The notes beneath the pieces are model-generated. The model did not search any database. It worked only from the letters and a program-made list of their open reading frames with translations, and was not told where the DNA came from. A stretch of DNA of 64,000 nucleotides from Candidatus Formimonas warabiya (GTDB taxonomy: Bacteria; Bacillota; Dehalobacteriia; Dehalobacteriales; Dehalobacteriaceae): the NCBI RefSeq assembly GCF_002777255.1, contig NZ_CP017634.1, forward strand, positions 1,438,903-1,502,902, given 5' to 3'. Numbering within the stretch: the first letter of the stretch is position 1; each line of letters opens with the position of its first letter. Below are positions 27,638-35,523 of the stretch, piece after piece. Made by a program: the position numbers and the translations under genes.

Positions 27638-28744
27638 TTATTTAAAGGCAATGATGGTGGAGGTCTGATTAATATGGCCTAAATACGCCTCCCCATAGGT
27701 GCTCAGTCCCACCGTGGGAATATCTTTAAAAATGGCGCCGTACTCGGACTGCTGTTTTTTCGCTTCCAGTTCCAGTGTCCTTAGAATACAATGGAAATTG
27801 ATCAGCCCGGAAATTGTACCCAGAGAGGTTTTTAATTCATGGATTGATTTTCGGGTATCAGCCCCAATCGATGTTCCCGCCAATACCGCCAGCTCCATCC
27901 CCTCCAGTATCTGGCAATAAAACCGGATCCGGTCATCAATAATTTGCTGCGGGCTTCGTACAAAGGGTTCCTCATCTATCACCAGGCCCAGGGGATTACT
28001 CATAAATTTATCCGCCAGGGAACCGGCGTCCACCCCCAGCACCCTTGCATATTCCTGAGCAGCAGGTCTGCCGTTGAACTCTATCACCTCACGGGCCGAC
28101 TCATTCACCTTGGTCGCGGTTAAAAGCTGATCGGTCACCTGGAAACTTTGGGTCTTGATAATGGAGAATTCCACCCCGGACTTGACCAAGGCCAGAATAG
28201 CCGCGTTGTGATAGGCTTGTCCCTGGGCATACACCCAGGTGCGTTTAAATTGCACATCATCCCCTGCCGAACCGCCCACGAAAACGATATTGGATTTTGA
28301 TCCGATGGATGCCATGATTCTTTCCTCTGCATTGGATAAGCCGTCAAACAGCACAAAACCAAAATACTTGGCAATATCCATTTCCAGCACGGGGATTTTA
28401 AAATGCCTTTCAAAATTATTCATGGCCTGATCCACAGGGTCTTCCTGATCGATCCGGCTGAGAATCTCCACATGGATATCTTCAAAGACGGCTGGGCTAA
28501 ATGCCATTGCCACAACGGAACCTTTCAGCATTTGATCGTTGACAAGCTCTCCGGCTGTAGAGCACCCAAAGACCACCGATTCCTGGAAGGCATCCTGCAT
28601 GGCCCTTGATATCTGTTCCGGGAAGCAAGAGGAAGCAAAAAAGATAACCGCCTTGGGGCGCTCTATTTCAATCTGAGATTTGATCTCATTTACTGCAGCA
28701 GAAATGTCTTTTTGGGTAGAATAAGCTGTAGATATATTTTTCAT
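27638..28744 (-). CDS. FIST domain protein (small-ligand sensor)
   Basis: A 368-residue soluble protein with a FIST N-terminal domain (VFGCSTAGELVNDQMLKGSV, FVGGSAGDDVQFKRTWVY) and a FIST C-terminal domain (about 215-365, MSNPLGLVIDEEPFVRSP and VLAGTSIGADTR). FIST domains are thought to bind small molecules such as amino acids and usually occur with signalling output domains. Here there is none, but two chemoreceptors and a c-di-GMP enzyme are close by. AAGGAGG precedes the ATG. A 66-residue gene lies 14 bases upstream in the same operon. Confidence 0.88.
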   Translation of the reverse strand: MKNISTAYSTQKDISAAVNEIKSQIEIERPKAVIFFASSCFPEQISRAMQDAFQESVVFGCSTAGELVNDQMLKGSVVAMAFSPAVFEDIHVEILSRIDQEDPVDQAMNNFERHFKIPVLEMDIAKYFGFVLFDGLSNAEERIMASIGSKSNIVFVGGSAGDDVQFKRTWVYAQGQAYHNAAILALVKSGVEFSIIKTQSFQVTDQLLTATKVNESAREVIEFNGRPAAQEYARVLGVDAGSLADKFMSNPLGLVIDEEPFVRSPQQIIDDRIRFYCQILEGMELAVLAGTSIGADTRKSIHELKTSLGTISGLINFHCILRTLELEAKKQQSEYGAIFKDIPTVGLSTYGEAYLGHINQTSTIIAFK

Positions 28745-28758
28745 TACGAGACCTCCTT

Positions 28759-28959
28759 CTAAAGTGTAATATTGGCTTGCTTCGCCAAAGAGGTGATTTT
28801 TTCAATCACCGCAGGATCATCCGGAGAATTTTCATCATATTTTTGAGGAATAATTCCCTGTAGACAAAGCTTGGACGCAACAAGCCTTTCTAAAACAGCA
28901 TTTCCCTTGGACATTTGGGAAACATAGCTGTTGATGAGATGTCTAATTTTTCCTGCCAT
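28759..28959 (-). CDS. Small protein preceding FIST gene, unknown function
   Basis: A 66-residue protein beginning MAGKIRHLINSYVSQMSKGN with a conserved-looking SPDDPAVIEKITSLAKQ helix near the end. Not recognised. The second ATG of the frame is used as start because GGAGG lies seven bases before it. It is 14 bases from the FIST gene, so the products probably act together, perhaps as a partner for the output-less FIST protein (inference). A TTCGACA Spo0A-type box lies 83 bases upstream at 29042-29048. Confidence 0.6.
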   Translation of the reverse strand: MAGKIRHLINSYVSQMSKGNAVLERLVASKLCLQGIIPQKYDENSPDDPAVIEKITSLAKQANITL

Positions 28960-29072
28960 ATTCATCCCTCCTTTATCGGCGCTTTGATACTTTTACGATA
29001 ATATGACAATATTTAACACAAATTTAAAAATTCCTCTAAAATTCGACAAGGAAATTAGGAAATTCAGGGAGA

Positions 29073-29293
29073 GGAAATTCAGGGACGGTTCTTGAATTGA
29101 ATTGCATTCAATTCAAGAACGAAATCTTTACCATAATAGGATGAAAAATCGTTTTCTAAGATAAAAACGCATAAAAAAAGTATGATCTTTTTTTGGTATT
29201 GCTTAAGCGCCAGACTAAACAACCCAGAAAGAACATACTTTTCTTTTAGTTACAAACATGGGCAGGAAATTCAAGAACCGTCCCTGAATTTCC
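29073..29293. mobile_element. MITE-like element with 26-bp terminal inverted repeats
   Basis: A 221-bp non-coding element. The left end 29073-29098 (GGAAATTCAGGGACGGTTCT...) is an exact inverted copy of the right end 29268-29293. Inside are a perfect hairpin at 29090-29120 (TTCTTGAATTGAAT and its complement) and a second stem made of AAAAGTATGATCTTT near 29180 and its partner near 29235. No transposase is inside. Ends with GGGACGGTTCTTGAATT resemble elements that I associate with REP-type (IS200-like) transposases in Firmicutes. It occupies most of the 343-base gap between the FIST operon and the DNRLRE gene. Confidence 0.75.
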
Positions 29294-29308
29294 AATTTCC
29301 TGATGTCC

Positions 29309-30388
29309 TTAGGCTTTATTTGTAATGGTAATCAGGGGATGGGCAGCCCTTTGTAAGGTACTTTGATCCAACGGAATGATGACCTCTATATTCGTTACCG
29401 GGATAAAAATGGGCGTATTGCCATTAGAGTCGGAGAGCACCACAACCCCTATCTCATTTTTATAAATTGTTCCAGAGGCCGAAATGATTGATCCCATATA
29501 TAATTGTACATCTGTTGAAACCGGCAAATAGTCGTGCAAAGCCGTTAGCAGATTTTTATCGCACCCGGGCGGAAAGGCCGGCGGGGTAAGATAGGTGATG
29601 GATGGGTTGTATACGGTACCATCCCCTGCATAAATTGCCGTGATTGCGTCAAGAGGAATCCCATATTGCTGTCCGGCGTCATTTAAAAGAAAAATCATTC
29701 CATAAGTTCCTTCTGGTGATGAATAAAGCTGATAGGGCCTTCCGGTTACCGCGGAAGGGCTAAACCCTTTTGTATAAACTGCCATGGTACTTGTGGGGTA
29801 CAATTGAACCAGCTGCTCAATAATATGTGCTAACTGAGCATAGCTGAAGCATATGGCCGTATCTGCTTCCACCGGGGTGCTGGAATAAGTTAAGACTAGC
29901 TTAGGAAAATAGTCCTCGTAAACGATATTATCCGTACCGAATTCTACCGCCGTAGTGCCGTCTGAATTGGTTAAGGCAATGCCATAGTTAGGGAAAGTCC
30001 CGTCTAACCAACTATTTACAAGTGTTGTGACATCAATTTCTACAACCGTGAATAGATCTGATGTCGTGACATTAATCTGAGACGGTGTCGCCGTATAAGA
30101 AGGACGTGTATGATATGTAACAGTATCTGTGCTAAATGGAGATGTTACTCTATTGACAACAACCGGGCTTGGCGCCGCACCGTTTTTTACAATAACAGCC
30201 AGTTGGAGCAGAGCGCTCTCAACCGCAGTTACGGGTAATGAAGGCAAAACAACTTGCAGGAGGCTGATGCATTCTTGAAAAGTTGGTTCGGTACCGGTGT
30301 AAATCAGGGGCGAAAATGAAAAATCAGTGTCCGCTAGTGCAGACGATACAAAGGTCGTATCAGGTATTCCCAATGTGACGGTTGGCAT
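29309..30388 (-). CDS. DNRLRE-type surface or spore protein
   Basis: A 359-residue protein without an obvious signal peptide. The first 170 residues resemble a DNRLRE/CBM-like beta-sandwich: repeated Ser/Thr/Val-rich strands, YHTRPSYTATP, VVEIDVTTLVNSWLDG, GIALTNSDGTTAVEFG and FPKLVLTYSST. The remaining 190 residues, with PYQLYSSPEGTYGMIFLLND, are unfamiliar and look like a second beta domain. Low Lys and high Thr/Ser/Val/Pro suit an exposed structural protein such as an exosporium or S-layer-associated component, but no anchor is visible. GGAAGG precedes the start. Confidence 0.6.
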   Translation of the reverse strand: MPTVTLGIPDTTFVSSALADTDFSFSPLIYTGTEPTFQECISLLQVVLPSLPVTAVESALLQLAVIVKNGAAPSPVVVNRVTSPFSTDTVTYHTRPSYTATPSQINVTTSDLFTVVEIDVTTLVNSWLDGTFPNYGIALTNSDGTTAVEFGTDNIVYEDYFPKLVLTYSSTPVEADTAICFSYAQLAHIIEQLVQLYPTSTMAVYTKGFSPSAVTGRPYQLYSSPEGTYGMIFLLNDAGQQYGIPLDAITAIYAGDGTVYNPSITYLTPPAFPPGCDKNLLTALHDYLPVSTDVQLYMGSIISASGTIYKNEIGVVVLSDSNGNTPIFIPVTNIEVIIPLDQSTLQRAAHPLITITNKA

Positions 30389-30631
30389 TTATTTATCCAT
30401 TCCTTCCTTCAATTTTTTTGTCGCGATTCAAAATAAGCCCTTTGTATCATATGTATTGGGGGGACAGAGTGTTACTGGCTTTAGGTGCGTGAAGAGGCTT
30501 TCTTGGGCAGGCAATCGTCACCTGGCACAAATTTTTACCACATTACTGCCTCCTTTGGCACAAAATGCCCTGATTTTTCATAAGATATAATGGTACAAGC
30601 CAAATTGCATTAAATAAAAGGAGCAATCTTC

Positions 30632-30955
30632 ATGGACCAACCAAAACATCCTCATTCAATCCTGAGAGAATTTCCTTCTATTTCCGAATACACGACCGGC
30701 AAACCGATTGAATGGGGTCAAGGTTTCCTGATCTACAGCACATTTATGGAAGAAGGTTATCATAACTATTGGATTGGCATCGTACGGCTCCGTAACGGAC
30801 ATTATCACCCGGTTTTCAAAAGGGTAAGTCAAATGTGGCTGCGTTCTTCCGGGCAAACGATATTAAATTCCCCTTATATTTACGTGCACTGGAATGATCA
30901 TTCTGAAATAGAAGAGTGGGAAGCTATTCAAGACAAGCACGAACTTGAAGACTAG
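30632..30955 (+). CDS. Small hypothetical protein
   Basis: A 107-residue acidic soluble protein, start MDQPKHPHSILREFP with AAAAGGAG upstream. Rich in aromatic residues (EEGYHNYWIGIVRLRNGHYH), suggesting a compact fold. No family recognised. It stands alone and is followed by about 370 bases without a gene. Confidence 0.6.
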   Translation: MDQPKHPHSILREFPSISEYTTGKPIEWGQGFLIYSTFMEEGYHNYWIGIVRLRNGHYHPVFKRVSQMWLRSSGQTILNSPYIYVHWNDHSEIEEWEAIQDKHELED

Positions 30956-31326
30956 CTCCCCCATTTTTGGCCCGGATGATGGAATGGCAGAATAACCTCC
31001 GGAACAAATGTTTAGAATCTTGTTTTAAAGGTTTACTTTTTTTACTTCATACTCCAGAGGTATTGTTTGGCGTCTGTTCAACGTGCTAAAATAAAAATGC
31101 GTAAAACAACTGGTTAAGTCATTCACAAACCTCACTACTTTACTTTGTTATAATCCTTATCTTTGGTAGAAGCCGTTTTTACAACGGCTTTTTCCTATTC
31201 CGGACGTAAACTGTGCTTTTTTATGTTCCAGAGGAATTTTTGTCTGCACTCTTTTCTCTATGGCGATAAATGGGCAAATCATTGGGTATAATATCCTTAA
31301 CCAATTGTTAAAGGAGTTGTACCGCC
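30956..31326. other. Gene-free stretch with a terminator hairpin
   Basis: No coding region seen. At 31169-31195 AGCCGTT-TTTAC-AACGGCT followed by TTTTT is a clear plus-strand terminator. TATAAT at about 31150 lies just upstream, so a very short terminated transcript is possible. GGGTATAATATCC at about 31285 could be the -10 of the small gene at 31327. Confidence 0.45.
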
Positions 31327-31497
31327 ATGGATAAAAAGATCCCTGATATTAACAAAACTCCCCAACCGCACCCCCTGAGCTTTCTGCCGCCGAACCAGGA
31401 TTTTATGCCTGATGACGACGACTCGGAAACCGGCTCACATCCGAGGATGAGTTCCTCAAGTAAAAAGTCCTGGATTATGAAGCTTTTAGGCAAGTAG
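31327..31497 (+). CDS. 56-residue protein with C-terminal KKSWI tail
   Basis: MDKKIPDINKTPQPHPLSF begins a Pro-rich disordered segment, followed by an acidic PDDDDSET and a Ser-rich stretch, ending in KKSWIMKLLGK. That ending repeats the C-terminus of the protein at 22066. AAAGGAG lies ten bases before the ATG and a strong terminator follows the stop, which supports it as a real short gene. Function unknown; the layout of a disordered linker plus amphipathic tail suggests a tethering or binding peptide. Confidence 0.6.
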   Translation: MDKKIPDINKTPQPHPLSFLPPNQDFMPDDDDSETGSHPRMSSSSKKSWIMKLLGK

Positions 31498-31519
31498 TAA
31501 AAACCAGTGTCTAAAACCG

Positions 31520-31551
31520 GCCCAAGCCCGGCAAGAATATCCGGCTTGGGC
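31520..31551 (+). terminator. Terminator after the KKSWI small gene
   Basis: GCCCAAGCCCGG pairs with CCGGCTTGGGC (one bulge), followed by TTCTTCTCC. It lies 23 bases past the stop. Confidence 0.65.
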
Positions 31552-31752
31552 TTCTTCTCCTCTCCCGGTTTTATCTCGGTGCGTTCATCCCATCGTATTG
31601 GGTCCGGATAACCGCCGGCAAGAATTGACTTCTTCAACTTCTTGCATTTTGAATCACCCGGATATCCCTTTCAGGGCTTATAGCCTGATAGGTTGATTTA
31701 GGGCAGAAAAAAAAGTATATTTAAATTGAAAAAAAATTCGCCGGGAGAATTT

Positions 31753-32880
31753 ATGGTAACGCTTAAAACATTGGATTCCAGTATCCTAGCCCTTATCGTT
31801 TTAATCTTAATCTACCTGAATGCTTATAATCGCCTGGAAAAAGGATTCACCAATTACAGGCTGTTTATGGCATTAGTTCAAGCCAACATGGCTTTATTGA
31901 TCCTTGACATTTTAGCCTGGATTTTCAACGGATTGCCAGGATCTCTCTATACGCTGTTAAATACAGGGTTTAACCTGCTGTTATATATCACGCTCCCCAT
32001 CGCCCCTATCATATGGATTTTGTATGCCAATTTTCAGGTCTTCAATGATGAGAGCCAAATAGACAAATTAAAACGGTTTTTATTTCCCCTTTTTCTTATT
32101 ATTGCGGCTGTATCCCTCATTAGCCTTTATACAGGTTGGTTTTTCAGTGTGGATGATCAAAATATCTACCATAGAGGAAGTTATTTTTTGTTTTATGTTT
32201 TATTCTGTTTTGCACTTCTGATGTATCCTCTGTCTTTCATTTTTGCAAACCGGCATCTCATCCGGAAAAGCGAGTATTATTCATTAGTTTTATTTATTAT
32301 CCCTATCATGCTGGGCGCTACTGCTCAAATCTGCTATTATGGGGTTTCTTTTATCTGGTCGGGTATGGCCCTATCCCTCGTGGTACTTTATTTTTATATT
32401 CAGGATCGCGGGTTAAATACAGATTATCTTACAGGTGTCTATAACCGCAGGTATTTGGACAGGTATATCAAAGGAAAAATCCGGAACAGCAGAGAGGGAA
32501 AAACATTTTCCGCTATTCTCATCGATTTAGATAAATTCAAACAAATCAATGACACATGGGGTCATGATGTAGGAGATGAGGCATTACAGGATACTGTGAG
32601 AATATTAAAAGAATGTGTGCGCAATAGTGATTTCATTGCCCGGTACGGGGGAGACGAATTCCTGATCATTATTGACATCAGTACCCGTTACATGCTTGAA
32701 CAAACCATTGAAAGAATTAAAGCCTGTCTGGAGCGTTTCAATAAAGATAGCCAAAAGCCTTATAAATTGAGCTTCGGCATCGGATATGACGTATATGATG
32801 ATAAAACAAAAATGAAAACAGACGACTTTTTCAGGCATATCGATACGCTTATGTATCACAATAAAAACACCAGATGTTAA
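31753..32880 (+). CDS. Membrane GGDEF protein (probable diguanylate cyclase)
   Basis: 375 residues. Seven hydrophobic segments in the first 220 residues form a 7TM-type sensor, followed by a GGDEF domain: DYLTGVYNRRYLDRY, ILIDLDKFKQINDTWGHDVG and the active-site motif YGGDEF. An inhibitory RxxD (RNSD) lies exactly five residues before GGDEF, so product inhibition is expected. The ATG at 31753 is chosen because GGGAG lies upstream; the frame opens nine codons earlier with TTG and no ribosome site. No HD-GYP domain, unlike the other cyclases here. Confidence 0.9.
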   Translation: MVTLKTLDSSILALIVLILIYLNAYNRLEKGFTNYRLFMALVQANMALLILDILAWIFNGLPGSLYTLLNTGFNLLLYITLPIAPIIWILYANFQVFNDESQIDKLKRFLFPLFLIIAAVSLISLYTGWFFSVDDQNIYHRGSYFLFYVLFCFALLMYPLSFIFANRHLIRKSEYYSLVLFIIPIMLGATAQICYYGVSFIWSGMALSLVVLYFYIQDRGLNTDYLTGVYNRRYLDRYIKGKIRNSREGKTFSAILIDLDKFKQINDTWGHDVGDEALQDTVRILKECVRNSDFIARYGGDEFLIIIDISTRYMLEQTIERIKACLERFNKDSQKPYKLSFGIGYDVYDDKTKMKTDDFFRHIDTLMYHNKNTRC

Positions 32881-32977
32881 GCAGGAGGCGGACCATTCAT
32901 CATTTGGCCCGCTTCCAATTTACCACGTGATACCACCAACAATGGTATCTCTCTTTCTGTTCCATTTGTGATAAAAA

Positions 32978-33000
32978 GCCCTGCTCCAGTAGAGCAGGGC
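32978..33000 (-). terminator. Terminator shared by GGDEF gene end and a small minus-strand gene
   Basis: GCCCTGCTC-TACTG-GAGCAGGGC followed on the minus strand by TTTTTATC. Ideal terminator for the small gene at 33030-33134; weaker T tract for the plus-strand GGDEF gene. Confidence 0.75.
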
Positions 33001-33029
33001 TGATATTTTATATTGACGCAGGGAATATT

Positions 33030-33134
33030 TTATGAGTCAAATATACATTCGCCAAGGAATTCAAGAACAATTAAAATAATAATCAGATCGACGATATCAT
33101 CAAAAACATCGCCCTTCCTGTTAAGAAGCCCCAA
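33030..33134 (-). CDS. 34-residue membrane peptide (LIVLEFL family, copy 1)
   Basis: TTG start with GAAGGAGG six bases upstream. The product begins MGLLNRKGDVFDDIVDL and continues IIILIVLEFLGECIFDS. One hydrophobic helix follows a short acidic head. The core IVDLIIILIVLEFL matches IIDIIIVLIVLEFL in the peptide at 35092-35205, and both genes end at a CCCTG-type terminator, so they are two members of one family. Small single-helix proteins of this size are common among spore-associated peptides of Firmicutes, but the role is not shown by sequence. Confidence 0.6.
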   Translation of the reverse strand: MGLLNRKGDVFDDIVDLIIILIVLEFLGECIFDS

Positions 33135-33210
33135 TTTCAGCCTCCTTCCCTTTTGTCTCCTGTTACATCATATGCATGTACAAGGAAGCTGGACACGCCC
33201 TAAAGAAAAA

Positions 33211-33236
33211 AGCCCTGCCGCCGAAGCGAGAGGGCT
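33211..33236 (-). terminator. Terminator after the SLH pseudogene
   Basis: AGCCCTCTCGC-TTCG-GCGGCAGGGCT followed by TTTTTC on the minus strand. Confidence 0.65.
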
Positions 33237-33246
33237 TATCTCACCC

Positions 33247-33512
33247 TTAAGACTTCAGTCTTCCGTAAAGGCGAAGGGAAACTACGGCCACCTCTGCCCG
33301 AGTAACCGGTTTTCCGGCTCGAAGGCAGCCTCCGAGGTACCGCTGACCACTCCCAAGCCAGCAGCTTTTTCCACGGCAGAGGCATACCATCTTTTCGGAT
33401 CCACATCTTGAAATTTTCCCGTCTGATTGTCCTCAGGTATTAAATCTAACAGCCTGTAAGTTTTCATAATGGAGATAAGCTTCCTAAAGTTAATATCAAA
33501 TGAAAAATTCAT
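33247..33512 (-). pseudogene. S-layer homology (SLH) domain remnant, frameshifted
   Basis: The frame reads FQDVDPKRWYASAVEKAAGL, GVVSGTSEAAFEPENR, a good SLH domain, and then runs into a stop as LLGQRWP. In the next frame the normal SLH ending continues as VTRAEVAVVSLRLYG and stops at 33247. One base is missing near 33314 (CGG-GTT reduced to CGGTT). Only about one SLH repeat is left and there is no signal peptide, so this is a decayed fragment of an S-layer or cell-surface protein. Confidence 0.7.
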
Positions 33513-33811
33513 CTATCCTAGATTGACCTGCCGGAAAGAAAGTCCCGGAATTTTTTCTTATTTTTTTCTTTGTCTATATCTCCCATTTCTTCATTAAAGA
33601 TCCGGTAAAAGCCCAAGCAATGTTTACCGGAATATTCATTATTTAGGCCATTCTCGGGGAAAATCGCATGATAATGGTGAATAATGAGAGCTCAGGTAAT
33701 ACTTACTTGCATCATTCTCGTTGTATCTATAGTAGTATAATAACCATACATTTTCTGCCCATAAAAAAGCAGAAAAAATAACACAAGAGGAAAAGAATGG
33801 AGGAATGTTTT

Positions 33812-34240
33812 ATGAAAAAAGTAACTCGTCTAGGCCTGCTTGTGTGCCTAACTATGGTATTTGCCCTGCTCTCTTCAGGCATGGCATTCGCCGCTAGCGG
33901 AACCACATGCCCCCTGAAAAACGCTGGTTCCCAACAAATTCCTGTAGACCAATTACAGAATTCGTTAGGCTCAGGCTCTTGCGCCGGTAATACCGCTTGC
34001 GCTGAAAAGTCATGTACTGACTTGAATTCATGTACTCTGAAGAACCTGTGTCAAAATCCTTTGACCTGTCTTTTACCAAACGGGGCAACTAAGGCAGCTG
34101 CCGATACCAATACCAGTACTTGCCCTAAAGCAAGCAAAAATACGGTGACCAAGATTGGGAACAGCACGGCAAATGCCAACGCAGTAACCAAGAATGCAAA
34201 CAGCACTTGCCCCTTATCTAAAATACTTTCCTTAAAGTAA
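33812..34240 (+). CDS. Secreted Cys-rich low-complexity protein
   Basis: 142 residues with a clear signal peptide (MKKVTRLGLLVCLTMVFALL, cleavage after AFA near residue 27). The mature part holds about a dozen Cys, several in TCPL, SCAGNTAC and TCPKA settings, and is rich in Asn, Thr and Ser. Not recognised. Disulfides would be unusual in an anaerobe's secreted protein, so metal binding or a spore/cell-surface role are alternatives. The ATG at 33812 has GGAGG nine bases upstream. It is convergent with the BglII-like gene across a strong hairpin. Confidence 0.65.
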   Translation: MKKVTRLGLLVCLTMVFALLSSGMAFAASGTTCPLKNAGSQQIPVDQLQNSLGSGSCAGNTACAEKSCTDLNSCTLKNLCQNPLTCLLPNGATKAAADTNTSTCPKASKNTVTKIGNSTANANAVTKNANSTCPLSKILSLK

Positions 34241-34260
34241 CACCTGAACAGGTACCAATA

Positions 34261-34291
34261 AGGGTTCCGACGGCATAACCGTGGGAACCCT
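34261..34291. terminator. Bidirectional terminator
   Basis: AGGGTTCC and GGGAACCCT flank GACGGCATAACCGT between two convergent genes. Confidence 0.65.
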
Positions 34292-34296
34292 TTCAC

Positions 34297-34875
34297 CTAT
34301 TCCTCTATGCCAATCAGCCAAATCGGGCAATTCAGCCCAATAGCCGTTAATGTTTTCCGGGCAATATCAAAATAAGCCATTCTGGATATGGCATTTTTCC
34401 GGTGCGCAAAGTATTTACCGGGATTGCTCATGACGATCTCGATACCGAGAGACAACCTCCGTTCATAATATGCCAGCCTAAACCCGCAAAAATCTTTAAA
34501 CATCAGATCTACTTTACCGAACTGGATTTCAATTTGAACTAAGTTTCCGCTAAAATCCTTGGCGAAGTCTGAATGCCAATCTGCTCCCACAGTTGTTGAG
34601 GTTGCACATAGTTCCCCCTTGTTCCCGTTGACGATTTGATCTTTGTAGAGAGAAAGACCTAGTTCCGGGGGACAGGTTTCAGTTATGCCGGAAGGGACGC
34701 TATGATAATTCCAATCCCGTGACCCCAAAAGCCAAAATAGATCACGGTTTATTTCAGATTGTCTTGTCCGCTTTGGTAACTCTAAAATAGTACCGATCAC
34801 TTCATTAGAAAGATCAGGGGAAATAGAATTGATATATTCCGGTGAGCAATTATAAAAGAGCTGTTTGTATTTCAT
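34297..34875 (-). CDS. BglII/BstYI-like restriction endonuclease, copy 1 (orphan)
   Basis: A 192-residue PD-(D/E)XK-like protein. The active-site region reads GADWHSDFAKDFSGNLVQIE and continues into IQFGKVDLMF. This follows the BglII pattern of an Asp, then a strand with E-x-Q-F. The ending AYFDIARKTLTAIGLNCPIW and LIGIEE mirrors the C-terminal part of the BglII fold. Specificity may differ. It is highly similar to the protein at 44719. No DNA methyltransferase is in the window, so it is an orphan nuclease or a diverged family member. GAGGTGA precedes the ATG. Confidence 0.7.
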   Translation of the reverse strand: MKYKQLFYNCSPEYINSISPDLSNEVIGTILELPKRTRQSEINRDLFWLLGSRDWNYHSVPSGITETCPPELGLSLYKDQIVNGNKGELCATSTTVGADWHSDFAKDFSGNLVQIEIQFGKVDLMFKDFCGFRLAYYERRLSLGIEIVMSNPGKYFAHRKNAISRMAYFDIARKTLTAIGLNCPIWLIGIEE

Positions 34876-34926
34876 TGATTGTCACCTCTCATCTACACAA
34901 CACCCTGAAACAAGGATATTATTTAT

Positions 34927-34987
34927 AACATTTTTACACCCATCCCCGTTTTCCTGCTTAACCCGGCATCATGCAAAAAATTTGTCT
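34927..34987 (+). repeat. Seven-copy AT-rich repeat, copy A
   Basis: Reads TTTTTACACCCATCCCC, then TTTTCCTGCTTAACCCGGC and CAAAAAATTTGTCT. The most diverged copy, upstream of the first BglII-like gene, 50-110 bases before its start on the other strand. Confidence 0.6.
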
Positions 34988-35062
34988 ATCCTACGGCCCG
35001 CATCTCGAAGAAAGCCGGACTTTGATTAGATAAGATCTGCAAATTCCGTCCGAAATAAAAGG

Positions 35063-35084
35063 CCCTGCCTCCGAAGAGACAGGG
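35063..35084 (-). terminator. Terminator after small membrane peptide, copy 2
   Basis: CCCTGTCTC-TTCG-GAGGCAGGG followed by CCTTTTATTTC on the minus strand. Confidence 0.65.
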
Positions 35085-35091
35085 TTTAAAG

Positions 35092-35205
35092 TTAACAAGA
35101 ATGTTTATTATTAAATACACAGCAGCACAAGAACTCCAGTACGATTAAAACAATAATTATGTCTATTATGCAATCAAAGCACCCATTTCCTCCACGCATA
35201 CCCAT
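35092..35205 (-). CDS. 37-residue membrane peptide (LIVLEFL family, copy 2)
   Basis: The ATG has AAAGGAGG upstream. The product begins MGMRGGNGCFDCIIDI, continues IIVLIVLEFLCCCVFNNK and ends HSC. A Gly-rich head, one membrane helix and a Cys cluster. The Gly-rich start and short hydrophobic helix recall YjcZ-type sporulation peptides, though the sequence is not that family. It is related to the peptide at 33030. Confidence 0.6.
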   Translation of the reverse strand: MGMRGGNGCFDCIIDIIIVLIVLEFLCCCVFNNKHSC

Positions 35206-35523
35206 ATGTAGGCCCTCCTTTCGATTTGTTAATACATAATATGCTTGGGAGGAAAAAGAGGACACACATAGATAAAAAGCCCCACCCCGAAGGGAAGAGC
35301 TCTTGTACCAGGATCGGAGCGGCTAGAGCCACATCAAACAGGAAGCCGTTTCCCTTAGGACAAAATCACTATTTTTTTGCACTATCGTACAAAACACGGC
35401 AACCCAACTAAGGCCTTGCGTTCAATAATTTTTTTCCCTCTAGCGGATAATTTTGAGGCTGGGTCAAGTTGACGATTCATTATTTGTTATCTTAAACTAA
35501 CTATTAGAAAGAAGGTGTTTTTT
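35206..35523. other. Gene-free stretch
   Basis: No convincing gene. AGCTCTTCCC-TTCG-GGGTGGGGCT at about 35281-35306, followed on the minus strand by TTTTTATC, looks like a terminator for a minus-strand transcript with no recognisable reading frame. AAGAAGGTG at the right edge is the ribosome site of the next gene. Confidence 0.4.

Noticed and set aside
31308..31637. Minus-strand open frame of 109 codons opposite the KKSWI small gene
   Set aside because: No ribosome site, composition of a shadow frame, and it runs through the terminator of the plus-strand gene.
35226..35411. Plus-strand open frame of 61 codons
   Set aside because: Runs through a terminator hairpin, has no start signal and no sensible protein features.
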